This document shows, piece by piece, positions 28,401 through 37,159 of a DNA stretch of 64,000 bases. Below the pieces are notes generated by a model that saw only the letters and a list, made by a program, of their open reading frames with translations, searched no databases and was not told where the DNA came from. This stretch comes from Stigmatella erecta (GTDB lineage Bacteria; Myxococcota; Myxococcia; Myxococcales; Myxococcaceae). A program made the translations under genes and the position numbers. The stretch covers positions 372,001 to 436,000 of the forward strand of contig NZ_FOIJ01000008.1 in the NCBI RefSeq assembly GCF_900111745.1. Reading direction: 5' to 3'. Numbering within the stretch: the stretch's first letter is position 1; every line of letters begins with the position of its first letter.

Positions 28401-31400
28401 CCGTCAGGGGGGCAGTGGGGGTGAAGCTCCAGGCCCCACCAGGGCTGGCGGTGGCCGTGCCCACGGGGCTGCCATCCACGATGACGGTGACGGTGGAGCC
28501 CGCCTCTGCGGTGCCCGAGTAGGTGGGCGTGTTGTCCTGGGTGATGGACCCATTGGCCGGGGTCAGAACCACCGGAGCGGCCGGGGCGGTGGTGTCGATG
28601 ATGAAGGTGTTGGTGTTGGACGAAGCGCTGACATTGCCCACCGCGTCGGCGGCGGTGGCCCGCACCGTGTGGGAGCCATCTGTCAGGGGGGCAGTGGGCG
28701 TGAAGCTCCAGTTGCCGCTGGCATCCGCAGGGGTAGTGCCGATGGGGTTGCCATCCACGATGACGGTGACGGTGGAGCCCGCCTCGGCGGTGCCGGAGTA
28801 CGTGGGCGTGGTGTCCTGAGTGGTGGACCCATTGGCCGGGGTGACGACGACAGGGGCCGCAGGCGCGGTCGTATCGATGATGAAGGTGTTGGTGTTGGAC
28901 GGGGCGCTGACGTTGCCCACGGAGTCCGTAGCGGTGGCCCTCACGGTGTGAGAGCCGTCCAGCAGGGGTGCAGTGGGCGTGAAGCTCCAGTTGCCGCTGG
29001 CATCCGCGGGGGTGGTGCCGACAGGAACGCCATCCACGATGACGGTGACGGTGGCGCCTGCCTCGGCGGTGCCCGAGTAGGTGGGCGTGGTGTCCGAGGT
29101 AGTGGACCCATTGGCCGGGGTGACGACGACGGGAGCCGCGGGGGGCGTGGTGTCGACGGTAAAGGTGTGGGTGTTGGACTCAGGGCTGACGTTGCCCGCC
29201 GCGTCGGTGGCGGTGGCCTTCACGGTGTGAGGGCCATCCAGCAGGGGCGCGGTGGGCGTGAAGCTCCAGTTGCCGCTGGCGTCCGCCGAAGCAGTGCCAG
29301 CAGGAATGCCGTCCACGATGATGGTGACGGTGGAGCCCGCCTCGGCGGTGCCCGAGTAGGTGGGCGTGCTGTCCTGAGTGGTGGAGCCGTTGGCCGGAGT
29401 GACGACGACGGGAGCTGCCGGCGCGGTGGTGTCGACGGTGAAGGTGTTGGTGTTGGACGGGGTGCTGACGTTGCCCACGGCGTCGGTAGCGGTGGCCCGC
29501 ACCGTGTGGGAGCCATCCGTCAGGGGGGCAGTGGGGGTGAAGCTCCAGGCCCCACCGGGGCTGGCGGTGGCCGTGCCCACGGGGCTGCCATCCACGATGA
29601 CGGTGACGGTGGAGCCCGCCTCTGCGGTGCCCGAGTAGGTGGGCGTGTTGTCCTGGGTGATGGACCCATTGGCCGGGGTCAGAACCACCGGAGCGGCCGG
29701 GGCGGTGGTGTCGATGATGAAGGTGTTGGTGTTGGACGAAGCGCTGACATTGCCCGCCGCGTCGGTGGCGGTGGCCCGCACCGTGTGGGCGCCATCCGCC
29801 AGGGGCACGGTGGGCGTGAAGCTCCAAGCCCCGCTCGTGTTGGCGGTGGTGGTGCCGACAGGAACACCATCCACGATGACGGTGACGGTGGAGCCCGCCT
29901 CGGCGGTGCCCGAGTAGGTGGGCGTATTGTCCGAAAGGACGGCGCCGTTGGAAGGCGTGGTGACCACCGGAGCGGCCGGGGGCGTGGTGTCGACGAGGAA
30001 AGTGTTGGTGTTGGACTCAGGGCTCGTATTGCCCACGGAGTCCGTGGCGGTGGCCTTCACGGTGTGAGGGCCGTCCAGCAAGGGCGCGGTGGGCGTGAAG
30101 CTCCAGGTGCCCCCGGGGCTGGCGGTGGTGGTGCCCACGGGAACGCCATCCACGATGATGGTGACGGTGGAGCCCGCATCGGCGGTGCCCGAGTACGTGG
30201 GCGTGGTGTCCGAGGTGGTGGACCCATTGGCCGGGGTGAGCACGGCCGGAGTGGCGGGAGCGGTGGTGTCGACGGTGAAGGTGTTGGTGTTGGACTGGGG
30301 GCTGACGTTGCCCGCCGCGTCGGTGGCGGTGGCCTTCACGGTGTGCGAGCCGTCCGCCAGGGGCACCGTGGGGGTGAAGCTCCAGGCCCCACTCGTGTTG
30401 GCGGTGGTGGTGCCGACAGGAACACCATCCACGATGACGGTGACGGTGGAGCCCGCCTCGGCGGTGCCCGAGTAGGTGGGCGTGCTGTCCTGAGTGGTGG
30501 ACCCATTCGCGGGGGTGGTGACCACAGGGGCCGCGGGCGCGGTGGTGTCCACGATGAAGGTGTTGGTGTTGGACGGAACGCTGACGTTGCCCACGGAGTC
30601 CGTAGCGGTGGCCCTCACGGAGTGAGATCCATCCAGCAGGGGCGTGGTGGGCGTGAAAGTCCAGTTGCCACTGGCATCCGCGGTCACGGTACCCACGGGA
30701 CTGCCATCCACGATGACGGTGACGGTGGAGCCTGCCTCGGCGGTGCCCGCGTACGTGGGCGTGTTGTCGCTGGTGATGGAGCCGTTGGCCGGAGTGACGA
30801 CGACGGGAGCGGCCGGGGGCGTGGTGTCGACGATGAAGACGTTGGTGTTGGACTCAGGGCTGGTGTTGCCCGCCGTATCGGTGGCGGTGGCCTTCACGGT
30901 GTGAGGCCCGTCCAGCAGGGGGGCGGTGGGCGTGAAGCTCCAGGCGCCGCTCGAGTTCGTCGTCGCGGTGCCCACCGGGATGCCATCCACCAGGATGGTG
31001 ACGGTGCTGAAGGCCTCCGCCGTGCCCGAGTAGGTGGGCGTGTTGTCCGTGATGGTGGTGTTGTTCACGGGAGTGGAGACCACCGGAGCGGCGGGGGGCG
31101 TCGTGTCCACCACGAAGGTGTTGGTGTTGCTGACCGGTCCCACGATCGAGCCGGAGACGGCCGAGGCGTTCACGGTGTGGGTGCCCGGGGCGAGGGGCGT
31201 GGTGGGCGTGAACGACCAGTTGCCAGCGCTGTCGGGAACCACCTGGCCGGCCTGGACGCCGTCCACGAAGATGCGAACCTCGGTGCCCGCGGGCATGGGC
31301 ACAGGGACCGTGCCGGTGTACGTGGGCGTCGTGTCGTTGGTGCGCGAGTTGTTCGCTGGGGTCAGCACCACCGGCGTGGGCACGGGGGAGTAGCAGCCGG

Positions 31401-32721
31401 GGACGACGGTGAGCGCACCTTCCGTTCCGGGCTCCGCGCCGTAGGGGTCCTCCAGACCGCTCTGCACCCCGGAGCTGCCGCCGCTGATGGAGCTGTCAGG
31501 CAGCACGCAGGTGCCGCCACAGGACTGGAAGACAATCTGGCCTCCCGCGCCGCCGCCGCCGGGACCGGAAGGGTTGTTCGCGTTGCCGCCGTTGCCGCCG
31601 TAGGCGTGAACGCGGGAGTAATTGCAGTCCGCGTTTCCCGTGAAGCGAAGGTGAATGCTGCCGCCGGCGCCGCCGCCGCTCGCGCCATCCGCGGTGACGT
31701 TCGAGGCCAGGAAGCCGTCGGCGAGGAGGGAGCCGTTGCCGGCGAGCCCACCCGCGCGGATGAAGACGATGCCACCGCCCGAGCCTCCGGCCGCGGTCGA
31801 GATGTTCTTGATGTGGCCCGCGCCACCGCCACCGCCCAGGGTCAGGCGTGCGAGCGGCGGGTACAGCAGGGCCGCTCCACCTTCGCCCCCCACCTCCCGG
31901 GAGTCCTCGCTGTTGCCGCCTCTGCCACCGGGCCCGCCGTTGCCGCCACCGCCGCCGCCCGAGCGCAGACAGATGCCGCCGCCGGCGCCATTGGCCATCC
32001 GGCCGCGCCCGGTATTGCTGGCCCCGTAACGGGTCTGGGCAATGCCCTCACCTTTCTGCCCGCCGGAGGGCGCCGGCTGATCATCCAGAGAGCAGTTGGT
32101 GGTGGTGCCGGTGTCCCTCACGGCCTGTCCACCGCGGAAGCCGCGGCTCGTGGCGGTGATGGAGCCGTTGTTCGTCACGATGCCCTGGGCCAGGAAGGCG
32201 ATGATTCCGCCCGTGCTGCCATCCCAGGCGCGGGCCGTGATGTTGCCGGCCACGGAGATATCGACCGAGGTGTACTCCGGGACCCGGACGATCTGGCTGA
32301 CGTTGGCCGCGTAGGAGTAGCTCAGGGGCTCGGCGAGGTTCAGCGTCGTTCCGGCGACGGAGACCACCCGGGCGAGCTCCCAGCGCCCCACCGGCTCGTC
32401 CGAGAGATCAATGGCATCCGGACCACTGGAGGCGGGCTCGGGGACGATGCCCGTCGTCTGAATCACCATCACCAGATCGCCTCCCCCGATGGACCAGCCG
32501 GAGGTGGCGGTGAAGGGGATCGCCGTGTCCCCGGGGGCCAGCGGGGCCCGGACCCGGGCGTACTGGTTGATGATGGTGTTATTGGCGCTGACACCGAGGG
32601 CCCCGTTGCGGCCGGTACCGACGCCGAACAGGTCCGGCGCCGCCAGGGCGGGCAGGGCGCACACGAGCACCGCCAGCAGTGCGGTGGGGAGGGTGTTCCT
32701 CAGGATGGATGGAGTCTTCAT
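25426..32721 (-). CDS. AgmC-like surface protein with 20 Ig-like repeats and MYXO-CTERM tag
   Basis: A 2431-residue secreted protein. After a signal peptide (about 1-27, ending ALA) comes an N-terminal region GVGTGRNGALGVSANNTIINQY..GDLVMVIQTTG, the pattern I know from myxobacterial proteins named adventurous gliding motility protein AgmC. A glycine-rich segment follows (about 240-430, e.g. GSGGGIVFIRAGG). Twenty repeats of about 93 residues come next, of type PVVVTPANGSTTxDxTPTYSGTAEAGS. One different Ig-like unit (TYECSLDNAAFTPCE) precedes the C-terminal tag GCTSTSGGPGLLAMMG plus a hydrophobic helix and RKRR. The tag fits MYXO-CTERM, which is cut by a myxosortase for surface display. The start is 18 bases after the OmpA-family stop, so both are one unit. 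A role in gliding or adhesion is inferred from the name-giving homologue. Confidence 0.85.
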   Translation of the reverse strand: MKTPSILRNTLPTALLAVLVCALPALAAPDLFGVGTGRNGALGVSANNTIINQYARVRAPLAPGDTAIPFTATSGWSIGGGDLVMVIQTTGIVPEPASSGPDAIDLSDEPVGRWELARVVSVAGTTLNLAEPLSYSYAANVSQIVRVPEYTSVDISVAGNITARAWDGSTGGIIAFLAQGIVTNNGSITATSRGFRGGQAVRDTGTTTNCSLDDQPAPSGGQKGEGIAQTRYGASNTGRGRMANGAGGGICLRSGGGGGGNGGPGGRGGNSEDSREVGGEGGAALLYPPLARLTLGGGGGAGHIKNISTAAGGSGGGIVFIRAGGLAGNGSLLADGFLASNVTADGASGGGAGGSIHLRFTGNADCNYSRVHAYGGNGGNANNPSGPGGGGAGGQIVFQSCGGTCVLPDSSISGGSSGVQSGLEDPYGAEPGTEGALTVVPGCYSPVPTPVVLTPANNSRTNDTTPTYTGTVPVPMPAGTEVRIFVDGVQAGQVVPDSAGNWSFTPTTPLAPGTHTVNASAVSGSIVGPVSNTNTFVVDTTPPAAPVVSTPVNNTTITDNTPTYSGTAEAFSTVTILVDGIPVGTATTNSSGAWSFTPTAPLLDGPHTVKATATDTAGNTSPESNTNVFIVDTTPPAAPVVVTPANGSITSDNTPTYAGTAEAGSTVTVIVDGSPVGTVTADASGNWTFTPTTPLLDGSHSVRATATDSVGNVSVPSNTNTFIVDTTAPAAPVVTTPANGSTTQDSTPTYSGTAEAGSTVTVIVDGVPVGTTTANTSGAWSFTPTVPLADGSHTVKATATDAAGNVSPQSNTNTFTVDTTAPATPAVLTPANGSTTSDTTPTYSGTADAGSTVTIIVDGVPVGTTTASPGGTWSFTPTAPLLDGPHTVKATATDSVGNTSPESNTNTFLVDTTPPAAPVVTTPSNGAVLSDNTPTYSGTAEAGSTVTVIVDGVPVGTTTANTSGAWSFTPTVPLADGAHTVRATATDAAGNVSASSNTNTFIIDTTAPAAPVVLTPANGSITQDNTPTYSGTAEAGSTVTVIVDGSPVGTATASPGGAWSFTPTAPLTDGSHTVRATATDAVGNVSTPSNTNTFTVDTTAPAAPVVVTPANGSTTQDSTPTYSGTAEAGSTVTIIVDGIPAGTASADASGNWSFTPTAPLLDGPHTVKATATDAAGNVSPESNTHTFTVDTTPPAAPVVVTPANGSTTSDTTPTYSGTAEAGATVTVIVDGVPVGTTPADASGNWSFTPTAPLLDGSHTVRATATDSVGNVSAPSNTNTFIIDTTAPAAPVVVTPANGSTTQDTTPTYSGTAEAGSTVTVIVDGNPIGTTPADASGNWSFTPTAPLTDGSHTVRATAADAVGNVSASSNTNTFIIDTTAPAAPVVLTPANGSITQDNTPTYSGTAEAGSTVTVIVDGSPVGTATASPGGAWSFTPTAPLTDGSHTVRATATDAVGNVSTPSNTNTFTVDTTAPAAPVVVTPANGSTTQDSTPTYSGTAEAGSTVTIIVDGIPAGTASADASGNWSFTPTAPLLDGPHTVKATATDAAGNVSPESNTHTFTVDTTAPATPVVTAPANGSILTDTTPTYSGTAEAGTTVTVIVDGVPAGTTPADASGNWSFTPTAPLLDGSHTVRATATDAVGNVSAPSNTNTFIIDTTAPAAPVVVAPADGAILSDSTPTYSGTAEAGATVTVIVDGTPVGTATANTSGAWSFTPTVPLADGSHTVKATATDAAGNVSPESNTHTFTIDTTAAAAPVVVTPANGSVLGDNTPTYSGTADAGSTVTVIVDGVPAGTTPADASGNWSFTPTAPLLDGSHTVKATATDSVGNVSPESNTHIFLIDTTAPAAPAVVTPADGATLNDSTPTYSGTAEAGATVTVIVDGTPVGTAIANTSGAWSFTPTVPLADGSHTVRATASDAAGNVSAPSNTHTFTIDTTAPAAPVVVAPANGAVLMDTTPTYSGTAEAGATVTVIVDGVPVGTTPADASGNWSLTPTAPLADGSHTVKATASDAVGNVSPESNTHTFIVDTTAPAAPVVITPADGAILSDNTPTYSGTAEAGATVTVIVDGNPIGTTLANASGNWSFTPTVGLSADTHQVKATATDAAGQTSPESNTNTFVVDTTVPAAPVVITPAHQSVTNDTTPAFTGTADANITVTLYLGNVELGTTTADASGNWSFTPSAPLAQGTYDVSAVATTLAGNASLVSNVNTFTIDTTAPQAPVVTTPADGSVTNNPTPAIAGTAEPLSTVEVTLNGAVLGTTTADAAGTWTLTPPTPLQDGPYRVTAVSSDPAGNVSEPSVPVNFVVDTSAPDTSIVSGPSGDTFEADASFRFSATETNVTYECSLDNAAFTPCEEAPTFPGLAEGSHSLQVRARDSAGNVDPTPATATWNVLTPPSDWALLGNGCTSTSGGPGLLAMMGLALSALLTRKRRQ
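25805..31370 (-). repeat. Twenty tandem 279-bp coding repeats
   Basis: Units of 93 codons with few length changes encode Ig-like domains. Nucleotide similarity between units is high. The stretch about 28030-28640 is almost identical to 29146-29756, an offset of 1116 bp, exactly four units, showing recent block duplication or gene conversion. Confidence 0.9.
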
Positions 32722-32739
32722 GATGTGGGGTCCCCGCGG

Positions 32740-34572
32740 TTACGGCTGGCCGCCCTCGCGGGGCGTGGTGAGGAATTCGACCCGGCGGTTGGCCGCCCGG
32801 CCTTCGACGGTTTCATTGGAGGCGACGGGGTACTCGCGCCCGTAGCCCTTGGCCACCAGGCGGTTGCCGGACACGCCGCGGGAGACGAGGTAGTTGCGCA
32901 CCTCTTCGGCGCGCTTCTGGGACAGCTCGCGGTTGTATTCCAGGCTGCCCCGCTCGTCCGTGTGGCCCTCGATCCAGACCTTCTCCAGCTCCGGGTGCTC
33001 GATGATGATCCGCGCCACCTGATCCAGCAGCTTGTTGCTGCGCGGCAGGATGCTGGCCCGGTCGGAGTCGAAGTAGACCTTGTCCTTGATCTCGATGCGG
33101 TCGCGCTGGATCTCCACCAGCTGCTGCTGCTGCACCGGGCAGCCCTGGTTGGAGACCGGCCCCGGCTCGGTGGGGCAGTTGTCCCGGTGATCCGGCAGCG
33201 TGTCCTTGTCCGTGTCCTTCGCGGGGCAGCCCTTCAGCTCGGGGATGCCCGCCACCTGCGGGCACTTGTCCGTGGAGTCCTCGATGCCATCGCCATCCGT
33301 GTCCGGGCAGCCCTGGAACCGCTCCACGCCGGGCACCTGCGGGCACTTGTCCGTGGAGTCCTCGATGCCATCGCCGTCCGTGTCCGGGCAGCCCTGGAAC
33401 CGCTCCACGCCAGGCACCGACGGGCACTTGTCATCCGGATCCACAATCCCGTCGCCATCCGTGTCCTTCACCGGGCAGCCCTGGGCATCCACCCGGACGC
33501 CCTGGCCCACGCCCTGGCAGGTGTCGGCGGCGTTCGCCACCCCGTCGTTGTCGTCATCCAGCTCCGGGCACTGCTCGGTGGTGTGCTTGCCTCCCGCCAC
33601 GCACCGGAACGGCGTGTTCACCATCGCCACGCCCAGCAAGCCCCGGAAGGACGGGGTGCCCGGCGCATCGCCCACGCCCGCGCCCAGCATCGCATAGCCC
33701 TCGAACGCGCCGCCCAGCGGCAGCCGCACCCCGGCCAGCGCCTCCACGGCGTTGCCGGAGCGCTCGAAGGGCGCGGACACCAGCACGTTCAGCTCCCCGC
33801 GCACGCCCTCGTTGGTGGTGGCCAGCACCGCGCCCAGGCGCAGCTCCTTGCCCAGCTCGTCCTGGATGTTCTCGTCCTCCACCAGCACGGTGCGCGAGCG
33901 CAGCGTGAGCCCCGCGTCCAGCGCGGCGCGCAGCAGGCCGAAGCGCCGGCCCACCATCACGCTGGGAATGAGCCGCACCGAGCCATCCTTCGCCAGGGCC
34001 GAGGCGCTGCCCACGGGCAGCCCCACCTGCGCGCCGATGGCGAGATCCACCGGCTGCTCATCCGCCTGGGCCAGCAGCCCCACCCGTGCCGACACATAAG
34101 GGGTTCCCAGCGCCAGCCCCTCGGCGGGCTGCTCCAACCCGTAGGCCGTCAGATCATCCCCACCCTGGGTCAGCAGCACCGGAACCTGCACTCCGAGTTC
34201 CAGCCAGTTGAACACGCCGTAAGCCGCCGCCAGGTGGGCCGTCACGCGCTGCTTCACCAGCGCGCCCAGCGCTTCCCCGTCCTTGAAGAGGACCAGCGGG
34301 TCTTTCTGGTAATGGCCGGTCAGCGAGAAGCGGTAGCCGCCGCGGTTGAGCACCTCGCCGGTGCCCACGAGCAAGGAGCCCTTGCCGCTGGGGTTGAGCG
34401 TCAGGCGCTCCAGTTCGATGTCGGGGAGCCCTTGGGGCTGCGCGAGCGCGGGGAGGCTCAGGAGCACCGTGGCCAGCGCGAGCACCCCGGCCCAGGCGGC
34501 CGGGGTCCGCGCCGGGGCCACGCGTCGAGAGGTCTCCACCGGGGATCCTGTGAGCGGTGTGGCTTCGGTCAT
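32740..34572 (-). CDS. OmpA-family protein with thrombospondin type 3 repeats
   Basis: A 610-residue outer-membrane protein. A signal peptide (hydrophobic AAWAGVLALATVLLSLPALA) precedes a region of about 300 residues rich in alternating strands, probably a beta-barrel. Four to five Ca-binding thrombospondin type 3 repeats follow (DTDGDGIEDSTDKCP), then an OmpA peptidoglycan-binding domain (YFDSDRASILPRSNKLLDQVA, WIEGHTDERGSLEYNRELSQ, NRRVEF). This layout resembles TraB of the TraA/TraB outer-membrane exchange system in Myxococcus, but the partner here is the AgmC-like gene, not TraA. It probably anchors that protein or a complex to the wall. ATG 34572 is preferred; an in-frame TTG at 34599 is possible. 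Confidence 0.9.
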   Translation of the reverse strand: MTEATPLTGSPVETSRRVAPARTPAAWAGVLALATVLLSLPALAQPQGLPDIELERLTLNPSGKGSLLVGTGEVLNRGGYRFSLTGHYQKDPLVLFKDGEALGALVKQRVTAHLAAAYGVFNWLELGVQVPVLLTQGGDDLTAYGLEQPAEGLALGTPYVSARVGLLAQADEQPVDLAIGAQVGLPVGSASALAKDGSVRLIPSVMVGRRFGLLRAALDAGLTLRSRTVLVEDENIQDELGKELRLGAVLATTNEGVRGELNVLVSAPFERSGNAVEALAGVRLPLGGAFEGYAMLGAGVGDAPGTPSFRGLLGVAMVNTPFRCVAGGKHTTEQCPELDDDNDGVANAADTCQGVGQGVRVDAQGCPVKDTDGDGIVDPDDKCPSVPGVERFQGCPDTDGDGIEDSTDKCPQVPGVERFQGCPDTDGDGIEDSTDKCPQVAGIPELKGCPAKDTDKDTLPDHRDNCPTEPGPVSNQGCPVQQQQLVEIQRDRIEIKDKVYFDSDRASILPRSNKLLDQVARIIIEHPELEKVWIEGHTDERGSLEYNRELSQKRAEEVRNYLVSRGVSGNRLVAKGYGREYPVASNETVEGRAANRRVEFLTTPREGGQP

Positions 34573-34912
34573 GTCGTCGTCATCCTGCGAGGGCGGCAAG
34601 AGGGGGCGGTGGGTGCGGACTGCTCCGGGCCGGGACGCTTCCGGACGCGAGCATCCAGGGCTCGCGTTGCCCCTTCAGCTTGCCACGAGGACAGGGGAAG
34701 AAGCAGCGCGGAGGCCAAGAAACAGGGCCGGCGTGGCCTCGCGCATCTTCGCACAAGCCGCGCGTTCCTCCACTATGGCGCCCAGGTTGAACCTCTCGCA
34801 TGCCAGCGGATCCGCCCGCCCCGCCGGAAGCGGCAGGCAAGCGCGGGCCGCCGTGGAAGTAGGAGAGTGCGGCACATGAGAAATGAGGCGAGTCCTGAAG
34901 TAGAAGGAGAGC
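34573..34912. other. Divergent intergenic region between the OmpA/AgmC-like unit and the ELWxxDGT gene
   Basis: These 340 bases must hold promoters for both directions. I see no consensus -24/-12 or -35/-10 match that I would trust, no strong hairpin and no small gene. The last 40 bases before 34913 are A/G-rich and include the ribosome site AGAAGGAGAGC. Confidence 0.4.
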
Positions 34913-37159
34913 ATGTGGTGCCCTCGGCCTTCACTTCTGATGCTCTTGCTGCTCTCCCCTTGGGGACTCCTCTCCCGCCCGGCGTCCGCACAGGCCCCCC
35001 GCTGTAAGCAGTCGCCGATATACCTGGTGAAGGACATCGCGACGGGGTGCGCCGGCAAGCAATGCACCAGCTCGGTTCCCAACGGCATGGTGGACATGGG
35101 CGGGGTGCTCTACTTCCAGGCCTTCGACGGGGAGCAGGGGGTGAACGGCGCCCATGGCACCGAGCTTTGGAAGAGCAATGGCACGCCAGAGGGCACGGAG
35201 CTCGTCAGGGACATCGCCACCCATCCCAGCGATCCGAACTCGGATCCCCGGGAACTCACGGTTGTTCATGGAGCCTTGTTTTTCGTGATCACCCAGAATG
35301 GGCTGCCAGCCTTGTGGAAGACCACCGGGCAAGCGAACACCACGGAACGCGTCAAGGGCTTCACCTCGGACGAACCCGGGATGGAGCTGACGGCCCGGGG
35401 CAGCACGCTCTACTTCAAGATGAAGGGCCAGGGGGGCAGCACGAAGCTGTGGAAGAGCGATGGCACCGAGGGCGGCACCGTGGAGGTGCCGGCCGCGAAC
35501 GGGGTGGATTACTCGAATCCCCAGTTCCTGACGGCCCTGGGCGATTGGATCTATTTCCAGGCCCAGGACAGCCATGGGGCCGAGCTGTGGAAGAGCAACG
35601 GGACGCCCGAGGGCACCCAGATGGTGAAGGACCTGTTGCCCGGGAGCGGTGATGGGGCTCCGTCGGATCTCACCGTGGTGAATGGGCAGCTGTTCTTCCG
35701 GGCCATCGATCCGCAGGGGGGCAACTACAAGCTGTGGTGGTCCTCGGGCAGTGAGGACAACACGAAGCCCGTGGGGGGCATCACCGGCAACGGCCCCCTG
35801 GAGAACCTGACCGCCGCGGGGGACTCGCTCTTCTTCACCACCACGGAAGGATCCACGGCGCTGTGGGCCCTCCGGGAGCTGCCGGACGCGAAGCAGCTGC
35901 GGAGCTTCCCCCTGCCGCTCATGCATCTCACCCACGTCAACGGCCTGCTCTTCTTCATGTATGGCAGCGAGCTGTGGAAGAGCGATGGGACGAAGCCGGG
36001 AACCCAGCTCGTGAAGGACTTCGGCCCCACCACCAGCATCTCCCTGATTGCCCCGGGGCCCGGCATGGCCATCCTCGTGGCGAACACCCCCCAGGGCTAC
36101 GCGCTCTGGAAGAGCAATGGAGAGCCCTCCGGGACCCTGCTGCTCGATGAGTATGACTATACGGTGGGGATTCCCTCGCCCACGACCGCCATCGTGAGCG
36201 CGGGGACCCGGCTCTTCTTCGTGGCCACGCGGCTCAAGGAGGGCAGCAGCGATACCTTCGTGGGGGATGAGCTGTTCGCGGTGAATTTCAAGGATGTGGA
36301 CTGCACCCGGCCGGTCATCCGCTGTGTGGACGCCATGACGGTGGAGGCGCTCGGCCCCGAAGGGGCCCGGGTCCAGTACCCGCCGCTGGCCTCCATGAGC
36401 GACGACTCGCTGAAGCCCGTCGAGGTGGTGAAGTATGAGCCGCCGGCCGGGACCCTCTTCCCCTGGAATGAGACGTCGCCTTCCCTGGTGACCGTGACCG
36501 CCAGGGATGGGGCGGACAATGAAGAGACTTGCCAGATGAAGGTCTTCGTCCGCGACAGCACCGCTCCGTGGATTCAGTGCCCGGCGGCAACGCTGCACGC
36601 GGAGGCCACGGCGAGGGAGGGCGCGCCGGTCTTCTTTCAGGTGTCCGCCAATGACGCGGTCTTCCTGGACAGGGTGGAGCTCAGCCATCCTTCCGGGCAC
36701 GTCTTTCCGCTGGGAGAGACCCGCGTCACGGCCACGGCGTGGGATGGGGCCAACCAACAGAAGGCGTGCTCGTTTGGGGTCGAGGTGAAAGACCGGATGC
36801 CCCCCTCCATCCAGTGCCCCGGGCCGCAGACGGTGGCGGTGCAGGGGGAGGACGGGGGCCGTGTCGAGTTCGCCGAGGCGACCGCGCAGGACAACGCGGG
36901 CCCGCCCGAGGTGCGCTACAGCCCCGGGCAGGACAGCTTCTTCCCCACGGGGGAGACGGTGGTGACCGCCACCGCGACGGACGCGGAGGGCAACACCGCG
37001 AGCTGCACCTTCCCCGTCACCGTGACCGGTGGGGACAGCGAGGGCGAGGGCGAAGGCTGTGGCTGCCGGTCCGGGGGTCTGCCGGGGAGTGTCGTGTGGC
37101 TGCTGCTCGTGCTGTTCCCCGCCTGGACGCGCCGCAGGGCCGGTAAGCTGGGCGCGTGA
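34913..37159 (+). CDS. ELWxxDGT-repeat protein with HYR domains and MYXO-CTERM tag
   Basis: A 748-residue secreted protein. A signal peptide (to about residue 26, ending ASA) is followed by some eight repeats of the type ELWKSNGTPEGTELVRDI, which form a beta-propeller in related hyalin-like proteins. Three HYR-like modules follow (from about 465, e.g. IQCPGPQTVAVQGEDGG). The C-terminus GCGCRSGGLPGSVVWLLLVL with TRRR fits the MYXO-CTERM sorting tag. It should be displayed on the outer surface after cleavage. A good ribosome site (AAGGAGA) supports the start. Its stop overlaps the next start as GTGA, so the downstream PLP enzyme is co-translated. Confidence 0.88.
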   Translation: MWCPRPSLLMLLLLSPWGLLSRPASAQAPRCKQSPIYLVKDIATGCAGKQCTSSVPNGMVDMGGVLYFQAFDGEQGVNGAHGTELWKSNGTPEGTELVRDIATHPSDPNSDPRELTVVHGALFFVITQNGLPALWKTTGQANTTERVKGFTSDEPGMELTARGSTLYFKMKGQGGSTKLWKSDGTEGGTVEVPAANGVDYSNPQFLTALGDWIYFQAQDSHGAELWKSNGTPEGTQMVKDLLPGSGDGAPSDLTVVNGQLFFRAIDPQGGNYKLWWSSGSEDNTKPVGGITGNGPLENLTAAGDSLFFTTTEGSTALWALRELPDAKQLRSFPLPLMHLTHVNGLLFFMYGSELWKSDGTKPGTQLVKDFGPTTSISLIAPGPGMAILVANTPQGYALWKSNGEPSGTLLLDEYDYTVGIPSPTTAIVSAGTRLFFVATRLKEGSSDTFVGDELFAVNFKDVDCTRPVIRCVDAMTVEALGPEGARVQYPPLASMSDDSLKPVEVVKYEPPAGTLFPWNETSPSLVTVTARDGADNEETCQMKVFVRDSTAPWIQCPAATLHAEATAREGAPVFFQVSANDAVFLDRVELSHPSGHVFPLGETRVTATAWDGANQQKACSFGVEVKDRMPPSIQCPGPQTVAVQGEDGGRVEFAEATAQDNAGPPEVRYSPGQDSFFPTGETVVTATATDAEGNTASCTFPVTVTGGDSEGEGEGCGCRSGGLPGSVVWLLLVLFPAWTRRRAGKLGA

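Noticed and set aside
25805-31370. Array of regular repeats that could suggest CRISPR or satellite DNA
   Set aside because: The period is 279 bp, the frame is open throughout and the units encode Ig-like domains, so it is a coding repeat.
25624-35007. Open frame of 3127 codons on the plus strand opposite the AgmC-like and OmpA genes
   Set aside because: Gly/Arg/His-rich shadow of the 279-bp repeats. It crosses both minus-strand genes and the start of the ELWxxDGT gene, and no domain or signal peptide is seen.
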